Below the pieces are notes generated by a model that saw only the letters and a list, made by a program, of their open reading frames with translations, ran no database searches and was not told the origin of the DNA. From Chitinophaga pinensis (lineage in GTDB: Bacteria; Bacteroidota; Bacteroidia; Chitinophagales; UBA10324), in contig CAMDOA010000024.1 in the NCBI GenBank assembly GCA_945903305.1, positions 1-34,856 on the forward strand: a stretch of DNA of 34,856 nucleotides, written 5' to 3'. Below, in pieces: positions 19,201 through 25,570 of the stretch (its first letter is position 1; every line of letters begins with the position of its first letter). A program made the translations under genes and the position numbers.

Positions 19201-19968
19201 ATTATGTTTTCTGAAGACTCAAGAAATGCAGGCGAAAACGGAGCCGATATGATTTGGAATCCAACACCTAATTATTTTTCATCAACCGGCGAAGTGCTGT
19301 TAGGCGGCAGACATTATATTTATGTTTCCAGAACAAAATATGATGAATGCAATTATTTCCGTAGTAATTTAAACCTTAATTCCGGAGGCGATTTAAACCC
19401 GATTGACGCAGGAAATGTTTATAAAAAAATATCGTGGGTTAGCATGGCCATGTTGAATTTCGGATTTCAGTTAAAATCATTTGCTGATGGTTTAATACCA
19501 ACAGAAACCACTTTGTTTATTTGGGTGAACAAAGCGTACACGCAATTTGGCGCAGGTAATTCTGTTACAAACGGAAATTATCCGAGATATACTTTTAACA
19601 CAAATGATTTGGCAGCCGTAAAAGGTGATGCACTAACTGCCCAAAATGCAATGGATACAATTAACATTGTTCCAAATCCATACTATGCATACAGCGGTTA
19701 CGAAACAAACCAAACTGATAGCCGGGTAAAAATTACCAATCTGCCTCAGAAGTGTACTATCTCTATATTCAGCATTGATGGAATTTTAATTCGCCGTTTT
19801 GAGCGCGATGATGCTTCTATCACCTCGTTAGATTGGGATATTAAAAATAATGTTGGTGTTCCGGTAGCAAGTGGTGTTTATATCATTCATATAAACGCGG
19901 AAGGAATAGGTGAAAAAACTTTAAAATGGTTTGGAATAATGCGTCCGGCCGATTTTGATAGTTTTTAA
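16222..19968 (+). CDS. Large exported protein with a FlgD/T9SS-like C-terminal domain
   Basis: The 1248-residue protein has an N-terminal signal peptide (MKKNTYSFVLATILIAL..., cleavage near SKA). The N-terminal third carries a pattern recurrent in Bacteroidota exported proteins: SSLFAGAVWIGGIDLGGQLK, ATYRQSGNDFFPGPLDGNG, and an Asp-rich, possibly calcium-binding stretch FFDYDENGEYDPILGDFP. Another acidic patch is at DPDQDPDHPDYVGSDDN. The end (about 1145-1248) resembles the FlgD-like Ig fold used as a T9SS target domain: NIVPNPYYAYSGYE, VKITNLPQKCTISIFSIDG, GVPVASGVYIIHI. It does not stop at the usual basic end but continues GEKTLKWFGIMRPADFDSF. It is probably surface-exposed or released and likely works with its two operon neighbours. 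Enzymatic activity is not evident. Confidence 0.8.
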   Translation: MKKNTYSFVLATILIALTTHSKAYKNIGQPEKKESTHKVEAGDCKPATAEIDLNINNIRARLMNGGDMWWDLNTAAKYEVPKVPVGSTDQRNSSLFAGAVWIGGIDLGGQLKIAGATYRQSGNDFFPGPLDGNGEVDQQTCTDFDKQWQVLGSEIDAFKELFVGHVPGDGFQIDAASVPTNILKWPGRNNPNEALVGQRDLAPFFDYDENGEYDPILGDFPVINSDYQNYADQMIWWVYNDKGNIHTESGGQAIGMEIQTLAFAYKTTDEVDNMTFYKYVLLNKATTTLDSVYMGQWVDPDLGCYTDDYIGCDTTRGLGIIYNADALDEQCGNPASGYGDQPPILGIDYFKGPLDEDSVELGMSSFLYYNNDFTKTGNPENASHFYGYLSGSWKDGTPFTEGGNAYGGSVPTKYVFPGVPNDPTGWSECVENNTPADRRFVQSSGAFKLTPGASNEIIIGVVWVRPPVGTYPCPSFNLLQTADDKAQALFDSNFKILDGPKAPDLEIVELDKTLILNLVNTFTKDIEKYRDADPILIALGDPDSAYYFQGYQIFQIASTKVSAQELSDPSQARLVAQCDHKDLVSKIVNFTYDPLLEAEVPVLKVNGGNLGLRHSFEFENDAFATGDKRLVNHKKYYYMVVSYAYNGSALQKTKYLQGRKNTKIYTAIPHIPAPEVGGLIINSEYGDGPQIIREEGKGNGGLKLEITENSIKNILDYGFDSRVEYKGAKGPVLVKVIDPKNVPAANFEITLIDTGSTSATMVGTSSYWKLTNLNTGDVIVSDTTLDFGNEQMIPDWGLSVYIKQVRNPGSKTIDDNNGFIDASITYDEPQITWLSGVPDQEGDDDLNWIRSGTYNNPDQDPDHPDYVGSDDNQNYENILDRTVAPYHLCSDNIDYGPIWKNTSTRIQNKLDSLTSVKIVFTSDKTKWSHCIVLEAQPEKTLSQGNAPKMGIRNHGSLNLDGTYQTISTTDPMSKGYSWFPGYAIDLETGTRLNIMFSEDSRNAGENGADMIWNPTPNYFSSTGEVLLGGRHYIYVSRTKYDECNYFRSNLNLNSGGDLNPIDAGNVYKKISWVSMAMLNFGFQLKSFADGLIPTETTLFIWVNKAYTQFGAGNSVTNGNYPRYTFNTNDLAAVKGDALTAQNAMDTINIVPNPYYAYSGYETNQTDSRVKITNLPQKCTISIFSIDGILIRRFERDDASITSLDWDIKNNVGVPVASGVYIIHINAEGIGEKTLKWFGIMRPADFDSF

Positions 19969-19999
19969 TTTTTAATAATTGATAACACAATAAACTGAA

Positions 20000-21070
20000 A
20001 TGAAAAAAATAGCAATCATCATTTTAATTTTTTCGGCAACTGTGACAACAACAATTGCCGGAAATAAAGATCGTGCAGGTCAGGCGGGTGCATATGAGTT
20101 ACTGATAAATCCATGGGCAAGAAGCAGTGGCTGGCATGGATTAAATACAGGAAGCGTGAGAGGTCTTGAAGCCATGAACCTGAATGTAGCCGGTTTATCG
20201 TTTACTCAAAAAACCGAAGTACTGTTTTCGCATTCTATTTATTTAAAAGGAACCGGAATAAATATTAATGCTTTTGGTTTCAGTCAGGCACTTGGAAAAT
20301 CAGGTGGTGTGCTTGGAGTTAATCTAATGGCCATGAGTTTCGGCGATATTTTAGTTACTACGGTGAATCTTCCCGAAGGTGGAATCGGAACATTTCAACC
20401 ACAATTTATTAATCTCGGAATTGCTTATGCAAAAAGTTTTTCGAACAGTATTTATGGTGGAATAGTTATTCGTGCAATAACTGAAAGCATTGCCGATTCA
20501 AAAGCATCAGGCCTTTCTTTTGATGCCGGAATACAATATAAAACAGGCGATAGAAAGTTTGACGACCGTGTAAAATTCGGTATTGCATTACGCAATATCG
20601 GAACACCCATTAAATTTCAGGGTGATGCACTTACCTTCAAAGGAAATGCAACCGAAGGAGATTATCAATTAACGGTTTCGCAACGGTCGCAGCAATTTGA
20701 ATTACCATCATTGCTTAATATCGGAGCTTCGTATGATTTGCATTTTGGAAAAAGCATTGGTGAAAATAAAACCACCCATAGAATGACCATTGCCGCAAAC
20801 TTCACCTCTCATTCCTTTCAGCGAGATAATGTGGGCGCAGGAATTGAATATTCATTGAAAGATCAGTTTATGGTGAGAGTAGGATTTAACCATGAAGCCG
20901 GATTGTTAAGCGAAAGCACCAGAACAAATGTGTACACCGGTTTGGCAGGTGGATTTACTTTTGAATTACCAACCAAGAAAAACGGCCCATCAGTGGCACT
21001 CGATTATTCCTACCGCGCTTCAAATCCATGGGGCGGAACTCATACTTTGGGGGCTCGCATAAATTTATAA
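20000..21070 (+). CDS. PorV/PorQ-family outer membrane barrel protein
   Basis: This 356-residue protein has a signal peptide (MKKIAIIILIFSATVTTTIAG) followed by the family's start pattern: DRAGQAGAYELLINPWARSS, then GLEAMNLNVAGLSF. The rest is alternating beta strands in the FadL-like layout of PorV/PorQ, ending in LGARINL. In the T9SS, PorV is the shuttle that carries cargo from the translocon SprA to the attachment complex; other paralogues sit beside individual cargo genes. Here it is the last gene of the run after the receptor and the large exported protein, 31 bases downstream, and is followed by a strong terminator. I infer a cargo-specific paralogue rather than the central PorV, because of its company. 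Confidence 0.8.
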   Translation: MKKIAIIILIFSATVTTTIAGNKDRAGQAGAYELLINPWARSSGWHGLNTGSVRGLEAMNLNVAGLSFTQKTEVLFSHSIYLKGTGININAFGFSQALGKSGGVLGVNLMAMSFGDILVTTVNLPEGGIGTFQPQFINLGIAYAKSFSNSIYGGIVIRAITESIADSKASGLSFDAGIQYKTGDRKFDDRVKFGIALRNIGTPIKFQGDALTFKGNATEGDYQLTVSQRSQQFELPSLLNIGASYDLHFGKSIGENKTTHRMTIAANFTSHSFQRDNVGAGIEYSLKDQFMVRVGFNHEAGLLSESTRTNVYTGLAGGFTFELPTKKNGPSVALDYSYRASNPWGGTHTLGARINL

Positions 21071-21091
21071 TTTTACACCCAGATAATAGAC

Positions 21092-21130
21092 AGCAAACGC
21101 TTCAGTTAAAACTGAAGCGTTTGCTTTTTT
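21092..21130 (+). terminator. Strong Rho-independent terminator closing the receptor/PorV operon
   Basis: A perfect 15-bp stem AGCAAACGCTTCAGT (21092-21106) pairs with ACTGAAGCGTTTGCT (21111-21125) around a TAAA loop, followed by a T-run. It separates the surface operon from greA. Confidence 0.93.
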
Positions 21131-21149
21131 TAATCAACAACCATTTGTT

Positions 21150-21623
21150 ATGACCGAAACGCACTACTTTACTCAGGAAGGATTGGACAAACTGAAAAAA
21201 GAAATTTCAGAACTCAGAACCAAGGGAAGAGCCGAAATATCAAAAGCAATTTCTGATGCCCGTGATAAAGGCGACTTGTCAGAAAATGCCGAGTATGATG
21301 CAGCAAAGGATGCTCAGGGAATGTTGGAAATGAAAATTAATCAACTGGAAACAACGCTCGCCAATTCTAAATTGATTGATGTGAGCAAAATGGATAATAG
21401 CCGGGTAATGATTATGTCAAAAGTAAAAGTCAAAAATCTGGGCACTAAATCGAACCACCTGTTTACTTTGGTATCAGAAAAGGAAGCCGACATTAAAACA
21501 GGAAAAATTTCAGTGGGTTCGCCAATCGGGCATGGGTTGCTTGGGAAAATTGTTGGCGATGTGGTGGAAATCGTTGTGCCGAACGGAAAAATGAAAATGG
21601 AAATTATTGAGATAACTTTTTAG
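21150..21623 (+). CDS. greA: Transcription elongation factor GreA
   Basis: The 157-residue protein rescues backtracked RNA polymerase by stimulating cleavage of the transcript's 3' end. It shows the N-terminal coiled coil (about 1-75) with the acidic tip DARDKGDLSENAEYDAAKD, whose Asp42 and Glu45 coordinate the catalytic metal in the polymerase channel, and the C-terminal FKBP-like domain with SPIGHGLLGKIVGDVVEI. Length is normal. It lies directly after a strong terminator, so it needs its own promoter, which I could not identify in the short gap. Its TAG stop lies inside the first unit of a 7-nt tandem array. Confidence 0.96.
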   Translation: MTETHYFTQEGLDKLKKEISELRTKGRAEISKAISDARDKGDLSENAEYDAAKDAQGMLEMKINQLETTLANSKLIDVSKMDNSRVMIMSKVKVKNLGTKSNHLFTLVSEKEADIKTGKISVGSPIGHGLLGKIVGDVVEIVVPNGKMKMEIIEITF

Positions 21624-21661
21624 TTCTTAGTTGTTAGCCGTTAGTCTTTAATCCTTAGTTT
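21620..21661. repeat. Degenerate 7-nt tandem array overlapping the greA stop codon
   Basis: Six consecutive 7-base units run without gaps, consensus TTAGTYN; five begin TTAG and one TTAA. The greA TAG stop (21621-21623) is within the first unit, and the rest lies in the 89-base gap before the HIT gene. The period equals that of the array at 3221-3262, though the unit sequence differs. Confidence 0.8.
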
Positions 21662-21712
21662 TTGTCTTTTGTTTTGACAGATTACTTTCAACAAATAAAC
21701 AAGTGTTAATAC

Positions 21713-22099
21713 ATGCCAACCATTTTTTCTAAAATTATTTCAGGCGAAATTCCTTGTTATAAAATTGCTGAGACCGAAGATTTTCTTGCCTTTCTTGATA
21801 TCATGCCGCTTGCAATTGGCCACACTTTGGTGATTCCGAAAATGGAAGTCGATTACCTTTTTGATCTTGACGATAAAACAATAAGCGGGTTAATGGTATT
21901 TGCAAAAAAAATAGTTCCTGCTTTAGAAAAAGCCATTCCTTGTCAGCGCATTGGTATGGCGGTAATTGGGTTAGAAGTGCCGCATGCCCACATTCATCTG
22001 ATTCCTTTAAATTCAATTGATGATATTAATTTTTCGCGACCCAAATTAAATTTATCGAAAAATCAGTTAGAAGAAATTGCAAAAAAAATAACCGGGTAG
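21713..22099 (+). CDS. HIT family nucleotide hydrolase/transferase-like protein
   Basis: This 128-residue protein belongs to the histidine triad (HIT) family, HinT-like branch. It has the family N-terminus TIFSKIISGEIPCYKI, the middle GHTLVIPKMEVDYLFDL and the triad HAHIHLIP (91-98), in which the central histidine attacks the alpha phosphate of nucleotide substrates. Members commonly hydrolyse nucleoside phosphoramidates or aminoacyl-adenylates. The greA-HIT neighbourhood is common in Bacteroidota by my recollection. Gap from greA is 89 bases, containing the 7-nt array. Confidence 0.92.
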   Translation: MPTIFSKIISGEIPCYKIAETEDFLAFLDIMPLAIGHTLVIPKMEVDYLFDLDDKTISGLMVFAKKIVPALEKAIPCQRIGMAVIGLEVPHAHIHLIPLNSIDDINFSRPKLNLSKNQLEEIAKKITG

Positions 22100-22230
22100 A
22101 TTTTTTTAATGCTGATACAATATTTTTTTTCTTTGAGTGTTTGAATAAAAAAACAAGTATTCTATGAATAGATATTTGCAACAATTTTTTACGAACCGAT
22201 TTTAAAATTATTTTTATTTAAAAATTACTG

Positions 22231-22896
22231 ATGAAAACAAATCAACTAATAGCCGTGCTTGTTCTTTCTGTTTTTTTTTCGTGCAAACAAAAAGCAACCG
22301 AAGTAAAATCGTATTACGACAGTGAAGCAAAAATTTTAAAGGAACAGTATTTTGTCGTTACAGATAGCCCATCAATAAAAAACGGTGGTTACACTTTATA
22401 CAATCAATCCGGAACCGTAATTGAAACCAGGCATTACAACCGAAACCTATTGAGCGATACGCTTCGCCGGTTTTATGATTCGGGTGTTAAAAGTGAAGAA
22501 TGTATTTATCTGAACAATGAAATAACAGGCTACCGGAAATTGTTTTATGAAAACGGAAACCTGATGAACCAGGAAAATTATGTTGGTGGAAAATTCGAAG
22601 GGCCATATCAATCTTACTTTGAAAACGGAAAGTTGAGAGAAGAAGGACAGTTTGCAGCAGAAACCATGAAAGGTTTGTGGAAATATTATTATGAAAGCGG
22701 TGAACTGCAGCAAGAAGTTTTATTTGATAACAATATGGAAAACGGACCCTATAAATATTTTTATAAAAATGGAAAAATAAAGGAAGATGGAAATTATCTG
22801 AATGGAAAAAACGATAGGCAATGGAAATATTTTGATGAAACCGGAAATCAAATTGCCGATACTACCTGGTTTGAAGGTTACGCATTAAAAAAATAA
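22231..22896 (+). CDS. MORN-like repeat lipoprotein
   Basis: This 221-residue protein has a lipoprotein signal ending in VFFSC (Cys18) and then about seven repeats of roughly 23 residues with the pattern Y-x-NG-x-hydrophobic followed by G-x-x-x-G. Examples are KLFYENGNLMNQENYVGG, SYFENGKLREEGQF, KYYYESGELQQE and KYFYKNGKIKEDGNYLNG. This is the MORN_2/YwqK-like repeat, a beta-hairpin array found in many Bacteroidota lipoproteins; automated annotations sometimes call it a toxin-antitoxin protein, which nothing here supports. It is likely attached to a membrane and may bind lipid or protein. It converges with the SDR gene, five bases apart. Confidence 0.85.
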   Translation: MKTNQLIAVLVLSVFFSCKQKATEVKSYYDSEAKILKEQYFVVTDSPSIKNGGYTLYNQSGTVIETRHYNRNLLSDTLRRFYDSGVKSEECIYLNNEITGYRKLFYENGNLMNQENYVGGKFEGPYQSYFENGKLREEGQFAAETMKGLWKYYYESGELQQEVLFDNNMENGPYKYFYKNGKIKEDGNYLNGKNDRQWKYFDETGNQIADTTWFEGYALKK

Positions 22897-22901
22897 AACA
22901 G

Positions 22902-23720
22902 TTATTTGAAAGGCGAATCCGACTCCTTTGCAATGGTATTATAAGCAAGCTTATCGAGCCAGGCAGGAAAAAATTTTCCGAGAATCACTGATATTTTACC
23001 CTGCCTTGTTAAAATAATAGTCCGTTTTCTTTTTGCTACTCCATGAACAATATGCCTGGCTACCAATTCAGCACTCATTAATTTTTTTTCATCTAATGGT
23101 GTATCACCTTGTGCATTCCCCGATTTGTTAAGCGCCGTTTTTCGAATATTTGATTCGGTATATCCCGGGCAACAAATCATTACATGCAAACCGGTTTTTA
23201 AATTTTCAGCTCGCAGGGAACCTAAAAATCCATGCATCGCAAATTTTGATGCCGAATAACCGGTTCTCCCCGGTAAACCTAAATAGCCGGCTATTGATGA
23301 AATACCAATCACACTTCCTTTGTTCTTCAGAATTTCGGGCAGCGCATACTTCGTGCAATAAACAGTTCCCCAGAAATTAGTATCCATCAATTGCTTTATA
23401 ACCGATAGATCGGTATCAATAAATACAGCTCGCATTGAAACGCCGGCATTATTTATCAGAACATCAATTTTTCCAAAATGATATAATGTTTTATCAATTA
23501 TCTGTTTGCAATCTTGTTCCTGACTAACATCGGAAACAATTTCTAAAACCTCGGCATTTGCAACAGATTTAATTTCCAATGCGGCGGTAGTAAGGGTACT
23601 AGCGTGCCTGCCGGTGATGGCAACTTTATAACCTGCTTTGGCAAATTCAATGGCGCATGCCTTGCCTATTCCCGATGAACCGCCGGTAATAATTACCACT
23701 TTATTTTTTAAGTCAATCAT
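22902..23720 (-). CDS. Short-chain dehydrogenase/reductase (SDR) oxidoreductase
   Basis: The 272-residue protein is a classical SDR with a Rossmann fold. It carries the cofactor motif TGGSSGIG (12-19), NNAG (90-93), and the catalytic set Ser142 (GISS), Tyr155 and Lys159 (GYSASK), followed by PGYTESNIRK. Arg38 in ITGRHAS after the second strand suggests NADP(H) preference. The C-terminal region (about 215-272) has a hydrophobic/basic stretch similar to lipid-metabolising DHRS7-like SDRs, which may help membrane association. Substrate is unknown. It is divergent from lumazine synthase with 119 bases between starts. Confidence 0.9.
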   Translation of the reverse strand: MIDLKNKVVIITGGSSGIGKACAIEFAKAGYKVAITGRHASTLTTAALEIKSVANAEVLEIVSDVSQEQDCKQIIDKTLYHFGKIDVLINNAGVSMRAVFIDTDLSVIKQLMDTNFWGTVYCTKYALPEILKNKGSVIGISSIAGYLGLPGRTGYSASKFAMHGFLGSLRAENLKTGLHVMICCPGYTESNIRKTALNKSGNAQGDTPLDEKKLMSAELVARHIVHGVAKRKRTIILTRQGKISVILGKFFPAWLDKLAYNTIAKESDSPFK

Positions 23721-23839
23721 GTGCGAGCGAATATAATTTTTTAAATTTTTATTCTGTTTTCATCCTGCTTTTCATTTTGCGTTTTCATAACTTTTCGAAC
23801 TTTAAATTTACTTTGCATCCATAAATTGAGTTTAGCAGC

Positions 23840-24340
23840 ATGGCAACTGAATTAAAAAATCTTTCCCGTTATAATCCGGATGAAATTATATCAGCAAAAA
23901 ATTATCGGTTTGCCATTGTTTATGCGCAATGGAATATGGAAATTACACAACCGCTTTATGAAGGATGTTTGCATACTTTATTGAAACATGAAGCAATAGA
24001 ATCAAACATAGATTTGTACCAAGTGCCCGGAAGCTTTGAACTGACTTTTGCCTGCAGTGAATTAACTAAAACAAAAAATTATGATGCAGTTATTGCAATC
24101 GGGTGCATTATAGAAGGCGAAACTCGGCATTTTGAATTTATAGCTGATGCAGTAGCAAACGGAATTGCACAACTTAATAGCACGCAATCAATACCGGTAA
24201 TATTTGCCGTGCTCACACCATCGTCGCAGCAGCAAGGCATTGACAGAGCTGGCGGAAAACATGGAAACAAAGGAGTGGAAGCGGCAATAACCGCGTTGAA
24301 AATGATTGCTTTTAAAAACAGCATTCAAAACAAAAAATGA
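23840..24340 (+). CDS. ribH: 6,7-dimethyl-8-ribityllumazine synthase
   Basis: The 166-residue enzyme condenses 5-amino-6-ribitylamino-uracil with 3,4-dihydroxy-2-butanone 4-phosphate, the penultimate step of riboflavin synthesis. Landmarks: WNMEIT (31-36, substrate ring binding), VPGSFEL (62-68), IAIGCIIEGETRHFEF (85-100) containing the catalytic His97, and the end signature AVLTPSSQQQGIDRAGGKHGNKG (124-146 approximately), in which a conserved Arg (136) binds phosphate. The family forms pentamers or 60-mer capsids; which applies here is not visible. A TTACTTTG sequence at 23808-23815 is a one-mismatch -7 box. No FMN riboswitch fits in the short leader. No other rib gene is adjacent. Confidence 0.95.
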   Translation: MATELKNLSRYNPDEIISAKNYRFAIVYAQWNMEITQPLYEGCLHTLLKHEAIESNIDLYQVPGSFELTFACSELTKTKNYDAVIAIGCIIEGETRHFEFIADAVANGIAQLNSTQSIPVIFAVLTPSSQQQGIDRAGGKHGNKGVEAAITALKMIAFKNSIQNKK

Positions 24341-24393
24341 AACAGTTAATGAATAGCAATTTTTAAAAAACTCTTTTCTCATTTTTAATTAGT

Positions 24394-25230
24394 ATGAACC
24401 TTTATACAATTGATACCGGATTTTTTAAACTCGATGGAGGTGCCATGTTCGGTGTTGTTCCAAAAACAATTTGGAATAAAATAAATGCTGCCGACGAAAA
24501 TAATTTATGCGATTGGGCCATGCGCTGCCTGCTTGTGGAAGAAGGAAACCGATTAGCATTAATTGATTGCGGATTAGGAAATAAGCAAAGCGAAAAATTT
24601 TTCAGTTACTACCAACCGTTTGGGCCCGACTCATTAGAAAAATCGCTGCATAAAATTGGATTCAGCCCAGAAGATATAACCGATGTATTTCTTACCCACT
24701 TGCATTTTGACCATTGCGGCGGTGCGGTTAAAACAGATAAAAACGGAAAATATATTACTGCGTTTCCTAATGCAACCTATTATAGTCATGCCAAACACTG
24801 GGATTGGGCAACTAACCCAAACTCAAGGGAAAAGGCAAGTTTTCTGACCGAAAATATGTTGCCTATAAAAGAAAGCGGACAATTAAAATTGCTTGACGAC
24901 GATGACGAAATTTTTCCGGGGTTTAATTATATCACCGTTTATGGCCATACCGCGGCCATGATGCTGCCTAAAATTTCATATAAAGAAAAGACCATTATTT
25001 ATTGCGCCGATTTAATTCCATCGGCCGGGCATTTACCTGTTTCGTATGTGATGGCTTATGATGTGCGGCCGTTACAATCACTATCTGAAAAGGAGAGTTT
25101 TATGAAGGAAGCTGTTGTAAATGATTGGCTTTTATTTTTTGAACATGATAAAAGGATAGAAGCCTGTTCGCTCATTCAAACCGACCGTGGTGTAAGAATG
25201 AAGGAGGAAATAAAAATAGAAGAACTTTAA
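24394..25230 (+). CDS. MBL-fold metallo-hydrolase
   Basis: This 278-residue protein has the metallo-beta-lactamase fold with a complete two-metal site: HLHFDH (His102, His104, Asp106, His107), VYGHT (His185), CADL (Asp206) and FFEHD (His251). It begins NLYTIDTGFFKLDGGAMFGVVPK, like lactonase/MBL hydrolases that process quorum lactones or thioesters, but a conserved motif naming the substrate is not visible. Domain ends fit a single-domain enzyme. The gene is 53 bases after ribH on the same strand and is followed by a hairpin terminator shared with the convergent tRNA gene. The substrate is unknown. Confidence 0.88.
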   Translation: MNLYTIDTGFFKLDGGAMFGVVPKTIWNKINAADENNLCDWAMRCLLVEEGNRLALIDCGLGNKQSEKFFSYYQPFGPDSLEKSLHKIGFSPEDITDVFLTHLHFDHCGGAVKTDKNGKYITAFPNATYYSHAKHWDWATNPNSREKASFLTENMLPIKESGQLKLLDDDDEIFPGFNYITVYGHTAAMMLPKISYKEKTIIYCADLIPSAGHLPVSYVMAYDVRPLQSLSEKESFMKEAVVNDWLLFFEHDKRIEACSLIQTDRGVRMKEEIKIEEL

Positions 25231-25257
25231 AAATTTTTTAAAAATAGTATTCCAAAA

Positions 25258-25290
25258 AAAATCCTGCAAGAAGCAGGATTTTAATTTTTT
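25258..25290. terminator. Bidirectional hairpin terminator between MBL hydrolase and tRNA-Glu
   Basis: AAAATCCTGC (25258-25267) pairs with GCAGGATTTT (25273-25282) around a 5-base loop. There is an A-run on the left and a T-run on the right, so it can end transcripts on either strand. It lies between convergent genes: the hydrolase (plus) and tRNA-Glu (minus). Confidence 0.85.
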
Positions 25291-25349
25291 AAAAGTGAAA
25301 CTGTTGCTAACTAATAACCAATCAACTAATAACATTTCACTTTACTAAG

Positions 25350-25421
25350 TAGAGCGTACGGGAATCGAACCCGTGATTCTTCCGTGAAAGGGAAGCGTCT
25401 TAACCCCTTGACCAACGCTCC
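25350..25421 (-). tRNA. tRNA-Glu, anticodon TTC
   Basis: The minus-strand sequence folds as a tRNA of 72 nt: acceptor GGAGCGT pairing with ACGCTCT, D arm with CAAGGGGTTAAG, anticodon stem CTTCC/GGAAG around loop CTTTCAC (anticodon TTC at 25386-25388), and T arm ACGGG-TTCGATT-CCCGT. The discriminator base is A. CCA is not encoded, so it must be added by tRNA nucleotidyltransferase. The first acceptor pair would be G1-U72, a wobble. Confidence 0.95.
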
Positions 25422-25438
25422 GTTTTATTGGCGGGGCG

Positions 25439-25468
25439 CAAATATATGCACTAAAGTTACCCAAGCAA
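25439..25468 (-). promoter_or_regulatory. Promoter of tRNA-Glu
   Basis: On the minus strand TTG (25468-25466) is followed 19 bases later by TATATTTG (25446-25439), an exact -7 box of the Bacteroidota housekeeping promoter. Start of transcription would be about 10 bases before the tRNA 5' end. Confidence 0.75.
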
Positions 25469-25499
25469 GAGCGTGCTTTGAAAAAAAAGGCATTAATCC

Positions 25500-25529
25500 T
25501 TTGACCCGAAAAGTGAATGAATAAATTTG
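25500..25529 (+). promoter_or_regulatory. Promoter of gap
   Basis: TTTG (25500-25503), 18 bases, then TAAATTTG (25522-25529): both boxes match the Bacteroidota consensus. The upstream in-frame ATG at 25517 lies inside this promoter, so translation must begin at the ATG at 25571, with a leader of about 35 bases. Confidence 0.8.
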
Positions 25530-25570
25530 CGCTCTCAAAAAAAATTTCAAACCAAAATTCAAACAAAATA

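Noticed and set aside
22171-22178. GATATTTG upstream of the MORN lipoprotein gene as a -7 box.
   Set aside because: It has one mismatch in the first base, and the upstream TTTG is 27 bases away.
22231-22896. Reading the MORN-repeat protein as an antitoxin of a toxin-antitoxin pair.
   Set aside because: It has a lipoprotein signal and no toxin gene beside it; the antitoxin label of such repeat proteins is a database habit.
23808-23815. TTACTTTG upstream of ribH as a -7 box.
   Set aside because: It has one mismatch, and the nearest upstream TTTG is too far away (28 bases).
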